Assembly (NCBI RefSeq): GCF_014534655.1
Contig: NZ_JACVVD010000003.1
Location: 682,001-746,000, forward strand
Length of the DNA: 64,000 nt
Reading direction: 5' to 3'
From: Paenibacillus sedimenti
Lineage (GTDB): Bacteria > Bacillota > Bacilli > Paenibacillales > NBRC-103111
The notes below the pieces were generated by a model. The model did not search any database. It saw only the letters and a program-made list of their open reading frames with translations, and was not told where the DNA came from. A program made the position numbers and the translations under genes. Shown in pieces: positions 1 to 8,763 of this stretch. Positions within the stretch are counted from its first letter, which is position 1; each line of letters opens with the position of its first letter.

Positions 1-606
1 TGTACTTAGCGGTATCAACACGAATTTCAAAGGCGGCCGCTATCGCTTTTCCGCCCCATATCCATTCCCTTTTTTTTGTTCTACTTTGAGCTGCCTTCCA
101 CTTCTCTTTTTCCTATCCTGTCTTCAATCCGGTATTCATATCCATGTACTCCCTTGTAGTACTCCGGATACATCTTTCGTCCGCAAGTCGATTTTAACTA
201 CTTAAAGAAGGTCATTTTTCTCTTTTTTTTCCGTAGTCCGACTTAGCACACTTGCAGAGGCTTTTATATAGCCACATGAGCAAATAGACTCTCCAAGTTG
301 GCAAACTCGGACTACGGATAGTCGGGTTGGACATCATTTCGCCGCAATTGGGTGATTTCGGACTCCAGTTGGAGATGGGCACGATTTTTACGTCATCAAG
401 ATGAAAACAGCTGGATTTCCGTCTCAACAATCCGATCCTCATTGGTTTCTGGCTTAAGCAAGGAGTGATCTTCCGGTTACCCCCAAATTTATACTTTCTT
501 ATCTTTCGAAAAAAGCCCTTCACAGGGCATTTCCAGCAGAAAGATAATTATTTCGACACGTTCGAACATCCGGCAGCCTTGATAGCCAACAAGCCCATCA
601 CGGCCG
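1..606. other. intergenic region, no supported gene
   Basis: I see no open frame with a ribosome binding site or recognisable protein here. The only structure is the palindromic dispersed element at about 180-375, listed separately. The deacetylase gene ends just to the right at 607. Confidence 0.6.
180..375. repeat. dispersed palindromic element, copy A
   Basis: A perfect 12-bp inverted pair (TCCGTAGTCCGA at 230-241, TCGGACTACGGA at 307-318) is flanked by outer arms about 50 bp further out (AGTCGATTTT near 186, TTTCGGACTCCAG near 356). The right half (336-370, core CCGCAATTGGG) matches 28650-28684 of copy B, and the two right-arm TCGGACT words are 51 bp apart as in the other copies. This is the most divergent of three copies. 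Confidence 0.55.
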
Positions 607-1407
607 TTATGTCAGCCACGTTTGCCCGCCGCCCTTCACTTCCACAATCGCCTGATCAACACTCAGCCATACTGAATTGGCCGTAGGATTGTAAACGAAA
701 TCTTGTGCGGCGGAAAATTTCAACTGGCGGAATGCGTGCAAATAATCCACAATTTCAATATTAGTCGCATACCAGATATCGTCTCGACCGCCCGCTGCCT
801 CACAAAACTGTTCGATCAGCTCCCAATTGTTATCGTTATCGAATTCATAGCTATGACCCCATACGTACATAAGATATAAATACTGCACCTTATGCAGGGA
901 AATGAAGCTTTCGGCTAGATTCATGAGATTCTGATTATGATGACAAGTCGGCCTCCATGCCAACAAATCATCAGGAAGAGCAAAATCCTTCGTCGTTTGT
1001 ACCACTCTGGCATATTCAATGCCGAGATGCGGCAGCATTTCCTTGATTTGGTTGTTAAATGATCCGTTCGGGTACGACATTCCTCTGACGGTATACCCGA
1101 ATGCGCGTTCCAAATTTTTGCGATCTTCCATAATTTCGTAAACCAGCTGTTCCTTCGGACAACGTGCGATCGTCGGATGCGTTAGCGTATGCGCCGACAC
1201 TTCATGACCTTGATACAGCTCGACAGATTCCTCCTCAGTCAACCGATCGCCGGCTCCGAACAGGCCGGAATTGATATGGAACGTCCCTTTGATCCCGTTG
1301 CGATTAAAAATCTCGACTAATTTACGGTCAGCCGCCCTCCCGTCGTCATAGCTCATCGTCAATACTTTATGCTTTCCCTCCGGAAAACAAAGTAATATTT
1401 TCGGCAT
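607..1407 (-). CDS. polysaccharide deacetylase family protein (NodB-like)
   Basis: 266 aa, no signal peptide, so probably cytoplasmic. The NodB motifs are visible: TMSYDDG near residue 18 (the general-base and metal Asp pair) and HEVSAHTLTHP near residue 88 (the two metal-binding His). Family members remove N- or O-acetyl groups from sugars. It is the last gene of the lacI-GH88-DUF2264 operon, 24 bp after the DUF2264 gene, so a role in deacetylating imported oligosaccharides is likely but inferred. ATG at 1407 has AGGTG at suitable spacing. The substrate is unknown. Confidence 0.85.
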   Translation of the reverse strand: MPKILLCFPEGKHKVLTMSYDDGRAADRKLVEIFNRNGIKGTFHINSGLFGAGDRLTEEESVELYQGHEVSAHTLTHPTIARCPKEQLVYEIMEDRKNLERAFGYTVRGMSYPNGSFNNQIKEMLPHLGIEYARVVQTTKDFALPDDLLAWRPTCHHNQNLMNLAESFISLHKVQYLYLMYVWGHSYEFDNDNNWELIEQFCEAAGGRDDIWYATNIEIVDYLHAFRQLKFSAAQDFVYNPTANSVWLSVDQAIVEVKGGGQTWLT

Positions 1408-1431
1408 GTTCCATCACCTCTCGTCACAACA

Positions 1432-2583
1432 CTATTTCGCTTTATCTATCGCTACGGTTAGCCCAGACCAAGCTTTCTGCGAAGTCCACAGGGCATCGGG
1501 ATTGCGCCAAAATGCATCCTCCGCCGACAGTCCGAGAGGCAAGAAGACCGCCGAGCACAAGTACAGACTGCCGGTCGAAATATAGGGCTCCCCCAGCTCG
1601 GGCTGGTGTCCGCATAAGCCGATACGCAACCAGCCGGCTTCATCGAATGTGCCGGGTGCTTCGATCAGCCTGCGAATGACAGCGCTAAGCGCGCACCGGA
1701 CTTGCGCCGGATCCACCTCTGCCGGCAGATCACCTCTTAAAGCGATTTGAGCAAGCAGCTGAAACGCGCCGAAGCGGTAAGCAAGCGAGCGACCGGTAAC
1801 CGGAAATGTGCCTTCCGGTGAAATGGAGCGTTCGAGCACGGCCGCATGACGTTGCGCTCTGGCCAAGATCGGCGCCTTCATTTGCGCCCAGTCGTCAGAT
1901 TCGCCGCTAACCCGGTCGATAATATCGACCAGCATCGGTTGAATAACGAAGCTGTTATAATAGTCGGCGTGATACTCCGGACCGTCGCTGTACATCCCAT
2001 CGCCTAGATACCACTGCTCATGCTGCTTGAGGGCAAAATCGACGCGCATGCGGTCCCATTCTTCGCCGCAGACGAACAGAGCAGCCTCGATCATGGCTGA
2101 GAACAGCAGCCAATTGCTGAAAAATGGCTTGCGCGTGCGAGTAGCCTTCAGAGCTTGAACCACATTGCTTTGGACCCGCTCATCCAAACTGTGCCACAAA
2201 GCATTCGGCGCCCTGAGGATTGCATGCGCCAAAAAAGCAGTATCCACAATCGGCTGATACCCGACTGTGAAGTTCAAGTAATCAGGCGAATCCGGGTCCG
2301 TCGCCGCGTCCATCGCAGAACAAACCAGCTCGCCATAATGGCTGCGCAGCCGCTCTTCCTCCGGATCCGATGAGCGGCTTTCCAGCCATGGCGCGATACC
2401 GACCAGCGTGCGCGCGAACGCCTCAAGATGAGAATACTGCAACTGCTCATCCTTCTTGCGCTCTACAGGCATTATGGCGCGAAGCTTCCTCGCAGCCAGC
2501 GCCTCCAACACAGGTGATGCAATGCGATTCACCGTGTTAATCCAGTACTTGCGGTGGTTTCCTTCAATAGCTCTATTATTCAT
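1432..2583 (-). CDS. DUF2264 domain-containing protein
   Basis: 383 aa, soluble, no signal peptide. The sequence (PWLE near residue 65, GDGMYSDGPEYHADYYNSFV near 195) is typical of the DUF2264 family, which is often found in polysaccharide-use loci and is rich in helices. I do not know its reaction. It overlaps the end of the GH88 gene by 8 bp (start 2583, GH88 stop at 2576), so the two are translationally coupled. AAAGG lies 8 nt before its ATG, inside the GH88 coding end. A role in handling uronic-acid oligosaccharides is inferred from context only. Confidence 0.8.
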   Translation of the reverse strand: MNNRAIEGNHRKYWINTVNRIASPVLEALAARKLRAIMPVERKKDEQLQYSHLEAFARTLVGIAPWLESRSSDPEEERLRSHYGELVCSAMDAATDPDSPDYLNFTVGYQPIVDTAFLAHAILRAPNALWHSLDERVQSNVVQALKATRTRKPFFSNWLLFSAMIEAALFVCGEEWDRMRVDFALKQHEQWYLGDGMYSDGPEYHADYYNSFVIQPMLVDIIDRVSGESDDWAQMKAPILARAQRHAAVLERSISPEGTFPVTGRSLAYRFGAFQLLAQIALRGDLPAEVDPAQVRCALSAVIRRLIEAPGTFDEAGWLRIGLCGHQPELGEPYISTGSLYLCSAVFLPLGLSAEDAFWRNPDALWTSQKAWSGLTVAIDKAK

Positions 2584-3697
2584 ACCAGTAACCTTTGAGC
2601 CCTTTTTCTAATCGAAGAAGCGCTTCAAGATAATAATAATCGCCCCAAATCATGTAATCATCCGGTGCATTACCGCCGCGAACGTGGTACGATCCATGCT
2701 CAATGAAGCCTTGAGCGTCCGGTTTGCCGATCGTGGCATACTTGTCAACGAGTCCGTTCATTGAACGCTGGATGCCATCTTCCAAGAATTTGCGGTCTGC
2801 ATCGTCTTGCGGTAAATGGTCGAGAAGCTCCAAGGCCCCGGCAGACGCAATCGCGGAGGCTGAGCTATCGCGCTTCGTATCCGCATCAACAGGTACATTG
2901 AAATCCCAATACACCACGTTATCCTCAGGCAATCGTTCGAAGAAATAACGCGCTAAGCGCTTTGACGTTTCCAAATAAAGCGGATCTTTCGTATATCGAT
3001 AGGATAACGCGAACCCGTAAATACCCCACGCTTGCCCGCGTGTCCACGTAGAGCCATCCCGGTAGCCCTGATGCGTTCCTCCATGCAGCGGCTCCCCATT
3101 TTCCTGATCAAAATAGAATGTATGAAACGATGAATCATCGCCACGCACCAAATAACGGCGGCTCAAGTTCGCGTGAGTCACCGCGATCTCTTTGTATTTG
3201 GCGTCACCCGTCTGTTCATAAGCCCAATAAAGCAGCGGCAAATTCATCAAGCAGTCAATGATAATCCGTCCTCCGTTGTGCTCATCACCTTCAGGACCCC
3301 AAGCTTGTATGTATTGGCCTTTAGGTCTCCAACGCTTTAATAACACATCGGCTGCTTGCAGGGTTAAAGCTTTAGCGGCTTCATCTTTTTCGATGATCCA
3401 TTGCGCTTTGGAAGATAGAGAATACAAGAATCCAATGTCATGATGATCCAGTGCAACGTTCTTCTCCAATCTTTGCTTGAAGCTCGCTACCGTTTTCCTC
3501 GCTGCTTCCCGGAAAGCTTGGTCGCCGCTATATTCATAGCATAGCCACAAGATACCTGACCAAAAACCATCCGTCCAATCATCGTTCGGATTGAGCAAAT
3601 ATACATCATTATCGCTCACATGGGGAAATAAGTCGCCGAATCGCTCCATATTTACTTTTGTTTTCTGCACCGCATCTTCAATTGCCTTTTGCCACAT
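2576..3697 (-). CDS. GH88 unsaturated glucuronyl hydrolase
   Basis: 373 aa, cytoplasmic. Cleaves the 4,5-unsaturated uronic acid from the non-reducing end of oligosaccharides made by polysaccharide lyases, by hydration of the double bond. The sequence closely resembles the Bacillus sp. GL1 enzyme: TDGFWSGILWLCYEY near 42, LDHHDIGF (catalytic Asp87) and GRIIIDCLMN (Asp148), SSFHTFYFD and WTRGQAWGIYGFA later. I chose ATG 3697 rather than 3703 because GGAG is 9 nt upstream and the resulting MWQKAI start matches the family. It overlaps the 3' end of lacI by 20 bp. The natural polymer (glycosaminoglycan, gellan or xanthan-like) cannot be told from sequence. Confidence 0.93.
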   Translation of the reverse strand: MWQKAIEDAVQKTKVNMERFGDLFPHVSDNDVYLLNPNDDWTDGFWSGILWLCYEYSGDQAFREAARKTVASFKQRLEKNVALDHHDIGFLYSLSSKAQWIIEKDEAAKALTLQAADVLLKRWRPKGQYIQAWGPEGDEHNGGRIIIDCLMNLPLLYWAYEQTGDAKYKEIAVTHANLSRRYLVRGDDSSFHTFYFDQENGEPLHGGTHQGYRDGSTWTRGQAWGIYGFALSYRYTKDPLYLETSKRLARYFFERLPEDNVVYWDFNVPVDADTKRDSSASAIASAGALELLDHLPQDDADRKFLEDGIQRSMNGLVDKYATIGKPDAQGFIEHGSYHVRGGNAPDDYMIWGDYYYLEALLRLEKGLKGYWYE

Positions 3698-4736
3698 GTT
3701 CATTCACTCCGCCCTTCAATGCGTTTGTTGTATGACGTTCAATTAATGTGAGAGGGACATTGATTTCCCGCTCATCCTGTTCGGCTGCTTGCTGATTACT
3801 CAGCTTGCTAAGCAGCTTATCGATAGCCATTTGGGCCTGAAATGTGTAAGGAATGTCCCAACTTGTAAGACCTGGATAACTATGCTCTGCAATATAATCG
3901 TTATTAATGCCTACGATTTTCATCTCCTCCGGCAGTTCAATGCCTAACCGAAGCGTCCCGCATATTAGGCGTAATGCCACATGGTCATCGAACGCAACGA
4001 TGCCAATCGGCGCAGGATGGCCTTCACGCATTTTTCGCAAAAAAACATCGACATCGAGATCCTTCGCATCGGCAACCTCATAATTGATACCGTTTCCATA
4101 ACGTTCCATCCCACGAATAAAACCGATATGCCGCTGCTCGTCGATTGCTTTGGATCTCTTGCTGCTAACATAGCAAAGCGTTCGGCAGCCACGTTCCAAC
4201 AAAAGCTTGACCGATTGCTCGCAAGCTGAAGCAAAACCTAGATTGACTGCGCCTATGGCGATATCCTCAGGCCAATCCCAGCCGTTAATGAGCACTAATG
4301 GCGTCCCGCTGTTCACAATGGATCTGGTTGATTCAAAGCCCATCGCCAAACCGTGGCAAATCAAGCCATCAACTCTGCGCTGTTGCAAAACCTCCAAATT
4401 TCTGCGCTCAATCTCCGGGTCGAATCCTCCGGAGGAGAAAACAGACAAATGATACCCGCGATTGTGTGCTTCAACCTGCAGATGTTCGGCAAGCTGCCCG
4501 TAATATCCATTCAATCCCGGAACGATTAATCCAATCTCGTACGTTTTATTGCGGCTTAGCCCTGCTGCCATCGTATTGCGTCGATAGCCTAACCGCTCCG
4601 CAGCCTGCTCAACTTTACGGATTGTTTCTTTAGACGAACGAATACCACCTCGATTCAGCACATTGGAGACCGTGGCAATTGATACGCCGGCTTCTTCGGC
4701 CACATCCACAATCGTGACTTGTTTGGGCTTGCTCAT
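3678..4736 (-). CDS. LacI family transcriptional regulator
   Basis: 352 aa. The N-terminal LacI helix-turn-helix is clear (TIVDVAEEAGVSIATVSNVLNR, residues 8-29), with the hinge near 55 and a periplasmic-binding-protein-like effector domain after about residue 65. It heads the operon lacI-GH88-DUF2264-deacetylase. Two palindromes of LacI type lie just upstream (4757-4770 and 4790-4803), one inside the promoter spacer, so it most likely represses its own operon and is released by a sugar derived from the GH88 substrate. ATG 4736 with GGAG 11 nt upstream. Confidence 0.92.
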   Translation of the reverse strand: MSKPKQVTIVDVAEEAGVSIATVSNVLNRGGIRSSKETIRKVEQAAERLGYRRNTMAAGLSRNKTYEIGLIVPGLNGYYGQLAEHLQVEAHNRGYHLSVFSSGGFDPEIERRNLEVLQQRRVDGLICHGLAMGFESTRSIVNSGTPLVLINGWDWPEDIAIGAVNLGFASACEQSVKLLLERGCRTLCYVSSKRSKAIDEQRHIGFIRGMERYGNGINYEVADAKDLDVDVFLRKMREGHPAPIGIVAFDDHVALRLICGTLRLGIELPEEMKIVGINNDYIAEHSYPGLTSWDIPYTFQAQMAIDKLLSKLSNQQAAEQDEREINVPLTLIERHTTNALKGGVNEHVAKGN

Positions 4737-4756
4737 GTTACTTTCAACTCCATTTT

Positions 4757-4770
4757 GTTAAACGTTTAAC
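4757..4770. promoter_or_regulatory. LacI-type operator 1
   Basis: Perfect 14-bp palindrome GTTAAACGTTTAAC with the central CG step typical of LacI-family operators, 21 bp before the lacI start codon and downstream of the predicted -10. Confidence 0.8.
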
Positions 4771-4780
4771 ACTCAGTAAT

Positions 4781-4809
4781 AGCTTAAATTGAAACGTTTA
4801 ACATGTCAA
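4781..4809 (-). promoter_or_regulatory. sigma-A promoter of the lacI-GH88 operon
   Basis: On the minus strand, -35 TTGACA (4809-4804), a 17-nt spacer and a weak -10 TAAGCT (4786-4781). Operator 2 fills the spacer, which fits repression by promoter occlusion. Confidence 0.6.
4790..4803. promoter_or_regulatory. LacI-type operator 2
   Basis: TGAAACGTTTAACA, a near copy of operator 1 centred 33 bp away (about three helical turns), lying between the -35 and -10 boxes. Confidence 0.75.
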
Positions 4810-4846
4810 GATGGATACAACAAAAAAATAGAATAATTTCCCTGCA

Positions 4847-4890
4847 AAAAAGAAAGGGAACCCTTCGCTAATGAAAGGTTCCCTTTTTTG
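4847..4890 (-). terminator. terminator after the lone binding-protein gene
   Basis: Stem AAAGGGAACC ... GGTTCCCTTT, followed on the minus strand by TCTTTTTT. It separates the binding-protein gene (ends 4906) from the lacI promoter; the plus strand also has a T-run. Confidence 0.8.
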
Positions 4891-4905
4891 GCCGCTCAGC
4901 AGCCG

Positions 4906-6249
4906 TTATTTTTTATTTTTTTCCAGGATCGCATTCGCATCCTTGCGGAATTTGGCCGCTGCTTCTTCAACGGTCGTTTTCTTGTAAAGAATTTGCTCAC
5001 TTGTCGATTTCAGCAGCTTCTCGACTTCGATCGAACCAATTGGATTCGGTGGATCCATTGGGCTGCTGTTTTGTTCAGCCCAGGCAACATAATCGAAAAT
5101 TTTCACTTCATTCGGACTCAGGATCGGCTTAAGTGCTTCCTTCACTTTGGAGGATACCGGCACGCCTCGGTCACCTTTAATCAGTTTGTTCGCTTCAACA
5201 TCGTTGACGAAGAAGCTGATGAATTTGGCCGCTTCTTCTTTTTGCTTGGAGCTGTTAGTAACCGAGAAATACATGCTAGGTTTCATGAACAAACCTTTAT
5301 TTCCGTTACGTCCAGGAAGCGGAAACAGCTCAAGCGGACGATCTTTCACCAAATTGGCAACAGCCAGGAATTGATTGGACCAACCATGACCTGAAACCGC
5401 TTTGCCAAGCAGGATTTCATCTTCTTCGGCAACGCCTTTCTTTTGCGCTTCTTTATCGAGTGAAAGGATATAGCCGCTATCATACCATTTTTGGTAGCGC
5501 TTGAAGTAGTCAATAAGCGGTTTGTCATCCGAGTAGCCAAGAGCCGTGCCATCCGCATTGTACATTTTTTGATCAATCGTTCTTAAGTAATAAGGGAAGA
5601 ACACTTCGTGACGGAATGCGAAGCCGCCTACCTGTTTGCCTCCTTCTTTGGCTTTAGCCGCCAACGTTTCAAAATCGTCCCATGTCCAATCTTTGCCTGG
5701 AACCGCGGCTCCCAAGCCTTTAATCGTATTCACATCCAATGTGGTGCTAAGCGCATTTACGCCTAAGTTCATGCCTACAAGCTTGCCGCCGTATTCACCG
5801 CCGGATAGAGCGTTCGGGCTGACAGAGGAAACGTCAAGAATTCCGTTTTTCGTGTAAGGAGCCAGGTCTGCCAACTGATTTTTCCCGCCGTATTGAGCCA
5901 AGTACGAGATATCCATCTGGATCACGTCAGGCAGTTGGTTCGCTGATGCTTGAGGGGCCAACTTTTTCCAATAATCGTCAAACGTCGCGTATTCCGGCTC
6001 GATTTTCACGTGCGGATTCTGCTTCTCGTACATTTCGATCACTTTCAGCGTGTAATCGTGGCGCGATTGTCCTCCCCACCATGCAACCCGCAGCTTGATC
6101 GGATCTTTGCTTGCCGCAGGCGTTACGGTAGCCGCAGCCTTGGCCGGTTCGCCGCTAGCTGCAGGCGCTTTGGTATTTGTACCTGAAGAACAAGCAGCTG
6201 CTGTGAACAGCACAGATAACGAGAGTGCTAACGTTAAAGCTTTTTTCAT
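4906..6249 (-). CDS. extracellular sugar-binding lipoprotein of an ABC importer
   Basis: 447 aa. Lipoprotein signal at the N-terminus (MKKALTL, hydrophobic core, lipobox-like AAACSS with Cys near residue 20), then a family 1 solute-binding fold. It would capture an oligosaccharide outside the membrane and pass it to permeases. No permease genes adjoin it, so it is an orphan; partners must lie elsewhere or be shared with the 11-15 kb importer. Start set at ATG 6249 (GGGGAGGAAACAG upstream) instead of the in-frame TTG at 6309. A cre-like site lies 33 bp upstream. The substrate is unknown; uronic acid or pectic oligosaccharides are suggested by the neighbours. Confidence 0.85.
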   Translation of the reverse strand: MKKALTLALSLSVLFTAAACSSGTNTKAPAASGEPAKAAATVTPAASKDPIKLRVAWWGGQSRHDYTLKVIEMYEKQNPHVKIEPEYATFDDYWKKLAPQASANQLPDVIQMDISYLAQYGGKNQLADLAPYTKNGILDVSSVSPNALSGGEYGGKLVGMNLGVNALSTTLDVNTIKGLGAAVPGKDWTWDDFETLAAKAKEGGKQVGGFAFRHEVFFPYYLRTIDQKMYNADGTALGYSDDKPLIDYFKRYQKWYDSGYILSLDKEAQKKGVAEEDEILLGKAVSGHGWSNQFLAVANLVKDRPLELFPLPGRNGNKGLFMKPSMYFSVTNSSKQKEEAAKFISFFVNDVEANKLIKGDRGVPVSSKVKEALKPILSPNEVKIFDYVAWAEQNSSPMDPPNPIGSIEVEKLLKSTSEQILYKKTTVEEAAAKFRKDANAILEKNKK

Positions 6250-6281
6250 CTCTGTTTCCTCCCCTAAAGTCGCTTGATTGT

Positions 6282-6295
6282 GGATAACGCTTACA
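6282..6295. promoter_or_regulatory. cre-like CcpA site upstream of the binding-protein gene
   Basis: GGATAACGCTTACA matches 12 of 14 positions of the catabolite-responsive element consensus TGWAANCGNTNWCA. Its position just before the start fits road-block repression by CcpA. No experimental support. Confidence 0.45.
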
Positions 6296-6299
6296 TGTT

Positions 6300-6608
6300 T
6301 ATTATCCAACTTTAAGGAGAGAAGTTTAATGCAGAAATCGGAGATGTTTGTTCAAAAAACAGTGATCATATGAAAAAACTTCCCCAGCGCATGTGAAAAA
6401 TTTATAAAAAAAAAATAAAACCAGATCCGTTTCTCTTACGTAGTACTCTTCATGCATGGCATTCTAACAAGTCAGGGAGGTTTCTTGCTTATGGCAACTA
6501 CATTAGCTTTTCACCAAACCGCTTCGATCCAGGACTTTATCTCCATGTTAGTCTGGTATTTACGTAAGAGACGAAGAGCGTAGCTTGAATATGGATTCCT
6601 CCTATAAA
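6300..6608. other. intergenic region
   Basis: About 300 bp of AT-rich DNA between the binding-protein gene and the pectate lyase terminator. It should contain the binding-protein promoter (a weak TTAAAC-17-GATAAT candidate on the minus strand near 6305-6335). No gene is seen. Confidence 0.4.
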
Positions 6609-6610
6609 AA

Positions 6611-6666
6611 GTAAGAAAAGGGCTGTTCCCCTGTAGAATTTTTCTGCTCGGGGAACAGCCTTTTTG
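6611..6666 (-). terminator. terminator of the pectate lyase operon
   Basis: Long stem AAGGGCTGTTCCCC / GGGGAACAGCCTT around an A/T-rich loop, three bases past the PL1 stop codon. On the minus strand it is followed by TTTTCTTAC. Confidence 0.8.
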
Positions 6667-6668
6667 TT

Positions 6669-8750
6669 CTAATAACTTACTTTTAGCCAATTGGTCTTGG
6701 ACCAACTTAATTTACCGGATCCAGCGCCGTCTGACGCGGTGAGTCTCGATTTCAAAGTCGATGCATCGTCAGCGTTGTAGCTATAAGGCAAGGTCGAAAA
6801 TCCATTCCAGGAGAAAGGTTTAACTGGTGCAGGTACCGGTGCTAGCGGGCTCCCTGTCGAATCGCTATTTCCCCTAAATGTGGATCCGTCTATTGTATAG
6901 ATCGTATCAACAGCAAGAATTTTGCCTGTATAACTGGCATCTGCCGGATCTGTCTGATTGTTGCGCACAGGAGAAGCGACATCGATAATTTGAGATTTTT
7001 CAATCATTACGGCTCCATCCTCAGTAGAAATAGCTCCATTGCTTGTTACGCCGAACTTATAACCTTGTCCTGCCAAGGCCGTTTCCATCGCAGGCGTAAT
7101 TTTCTTCTTCGCTGCCCAAGCGACAGCGTTATCCATCACGATGTTGTAGGCGTGGGCATTCCCCCCGCGGAGACGCGGCATCCGGTCTTGAACATCCTGA
7201 TAATAGTTATGATGAAGCGTGACTTGCAGATTGGCATTATCGGTAGCAAACTCCGTTGATCCAACGAGATGCCCTTTTTTCTGTCCGGCTGCAATTGCAA
7301 TAATATCCGCTTTGCTTAACCCGATTGCGCTGCTTCTTAGATAAGCATACATCGGATAAGAAGACATATTCGCTTCCATCTCGTTGATTTGCTGCGTAAC
7401 CCAACTGTTTGCGCTCTGATCGTCTGCCAAGAAAGAAGACCACGATACCGTTACGCCGTTACTGCCCTTTTTTACATCGAGTACGCCGTCATAAGCTTTA
7501 CGGAATGTACAATGGTCTATCCATACTTTGGAGCTGGCGCCCTCAATAGTCAGGTAATCCCAATCATTTTTGTCGTAATTTCCTTTGGTCGATTCATCCC
7601 ACTCCCACAGCTCGTCGAATTCCAGATTGCGAATAATCAGATTGGAACTATATTTCACGACAAAAGAAGCATGTTTGATTTTCGCGCCGTTTGCTGAAAA
7701 GATCGTCAATCCGTTGAAGCTGTCGATGTAGATTTTACTTACGCCAGTGCTTTTAAGCACAGGATGTGTGAGAGCCGCGTTATGAACGCTGAAAGGCGAT
7801 ACTTGCGCTGCTGCCGGTATCTCGTTCCATCCCAGATTTAAATCATTCATGATTTCAATGACACGAACGCCAGACCCTTTCTTAAGGGCTAGAGCAAGAT
7901 CAGTGGCATTGTAAACCTTTTTATAAGCTGCATCCGTTTCGGCAATCGTTCCTCCACCCGTGTTTCCAACTGAAAAGCCTGTTAAATTATACGAGCTCAA
8001 GGTGCCAGGCGTTGGGGTGGCTGTTGGGGTAGCCGTTGGGGTAGCCGTTGGGGTAGCCGTTGGTGTCGCCGTTGGCGTTGGCGTTGCTGTTGGGGTAGCC
8101 GTTGGTGTCGGCGTAGAAGACGAACCGTCCGCAACCAGTACTTGATCAAATTTCGTTACCGTTTTGTATGCGATAAGACCTACAGCCCCTGATGATAAGC
8201 TATTGTCAGTAACCGATAGCTGCAAAGTACCATCTACGTACATTTTGATGGATGTGCCAACCATCTCCAACTTCACGGTGTACCAGGTACCAACCACAAG
8301 CGGATAATTCGTTTTACTCACTAACGTCGTAGTGGAGCCGCTTACTTTTTTGCGGATTTCCAAAGTTCCTCCACTGCTATTATAGAGAGAAGCTGCATAG
8401 AAGTTATTTCCGTCTTTGTACCTGCCAGCCACATAAGCCCGATTGGAGCCATTGAAGTTCTCTACCTTCACTTTGGCTTCAACGCTGTAGTCGGTCCAAG
8501 ACTGGCTGCCGGCAGAGGTACGTCCCTCGCTGGTGCTGGACTGACTGTAGACGTAATTGCCCGCGTCCTGAACCACCGACCAACTGCCGCTCGTAGGCGT
8601 CCACCCCGTCGCCTGGCCATCGTCAAAATTGCTGCTCAGCAATGTCGCCGCATTAGCCGGAAAGGCAAGCACCAAAGACAAAAGGATCGCCCCGCATAGT
8701 ATCCACGCGATAGATTTATCAAACTTTTTCACTCGTACAATTGGATTCAT
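6669..8750 (-). CDS. secreted pectate lyase, PL1 family, with N-terminal accessory domain
   Basis: 693 aa. Signal peptide (about residues 1-34, ends FPANAA), a beta-rich LamG/concanavalin-like domain (about 36-210), a Thr-Pro-Ala linker (about 213-250), then a PL1 beta-helix to the C-terminus. PL1 marks are VWIDHCTF and the catalytic-side DRMPRLRGG stretch. Cleaves polygalacturonate by calcium-dependent beta-elimination outside the cell. It follows the PL9 gene by 13 bp, clearly in one operon. The accessory domain is nearly the same as in PL9. ATG 8750 has GGAGG 7 nt upstream. Confidence 0.92.
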   Translation of the reverse strand: MNPIVRVKKFDKSIAWILCGAILLSLVLAFPANAATLLSSNFDDGQATGWTPTSGSWSVVQDAGNYVYSQSSTSEGRTSAGSQSWTDYSVEAKVKVENFNGSNRAYVAGRYKDGNNFYAASLYNSSGGTLEIRKKVSGSTTTLVSKTNYPLVVGTWYTVKLEMVGTSIKMYVDGTLQLSVTDNSLSSGAVGLIAYKTVTKFDQVLVADGSSSTPTPTATPTATPTPTATPTATPTATPTATPTATPTPGTLSSYNLTGFSVGNTGGGTIAETDAAYKKVYNATDLALALKKGSGVRVIEIMNDLNLGWNEIPAAAQVSPFSVHNAALTHPVLKSTGVSKIYIDSFNGLTIFSANGAKIKHASFVVKYSSNLIIRNLEFDELWEWDESTKGNYDKNDWDYLTIEGASSKVWIDHCTFRKAYDGVLDVKKGSNGVTVSWSSFLADDQSANSWVTQQINEMEANMSSYPMYAYLRSSAIGLSKADIIAIAAGQKKGHLVGSTEFATDNANLQVTLHHNYYQDVQDRMPRLRGGNAHAYNIVMDNAVAWAAKKKITPAMETALAGQGYKFGVTSNGAISTEDGAVMIEKSQIIDVASPVRNNQTDPADASYTGKILAVDTIYTIDGSTFRGNSDSTGSPLAPVPAPVKPFSWNGFSTLPYSYNADDASTLKSRLTASDGAGSGKLSWSKTNWLKVSY
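8009..8115 (-). repeat. short tandem repeat coding the Thr-Pro-Ala linker of PL1
   Basis: Repeated 6- and 12-bp units (GTTGGGGTAGCC and variants on the plus strand) encode a TPTATP-type linker. Such tracts can change length by slippage without breaking the frame. Confidence 0.85.
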
Positions 8751-8763
8751 TCGTCAGCCTCCT

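Noticed and set aside
212-686. Open frames on both strands at the left edge
   Set aside because: They overlap the palindromic element, lack ribosome binding sites and have no protein-like composition.
7960-8145. Plus-strand frame rich in Val-Gly repeats
   Set aside because: It is the complement of the Thr-Pro-Ala linker of the PL1 lyase; the repeat pattern comes from that linker.
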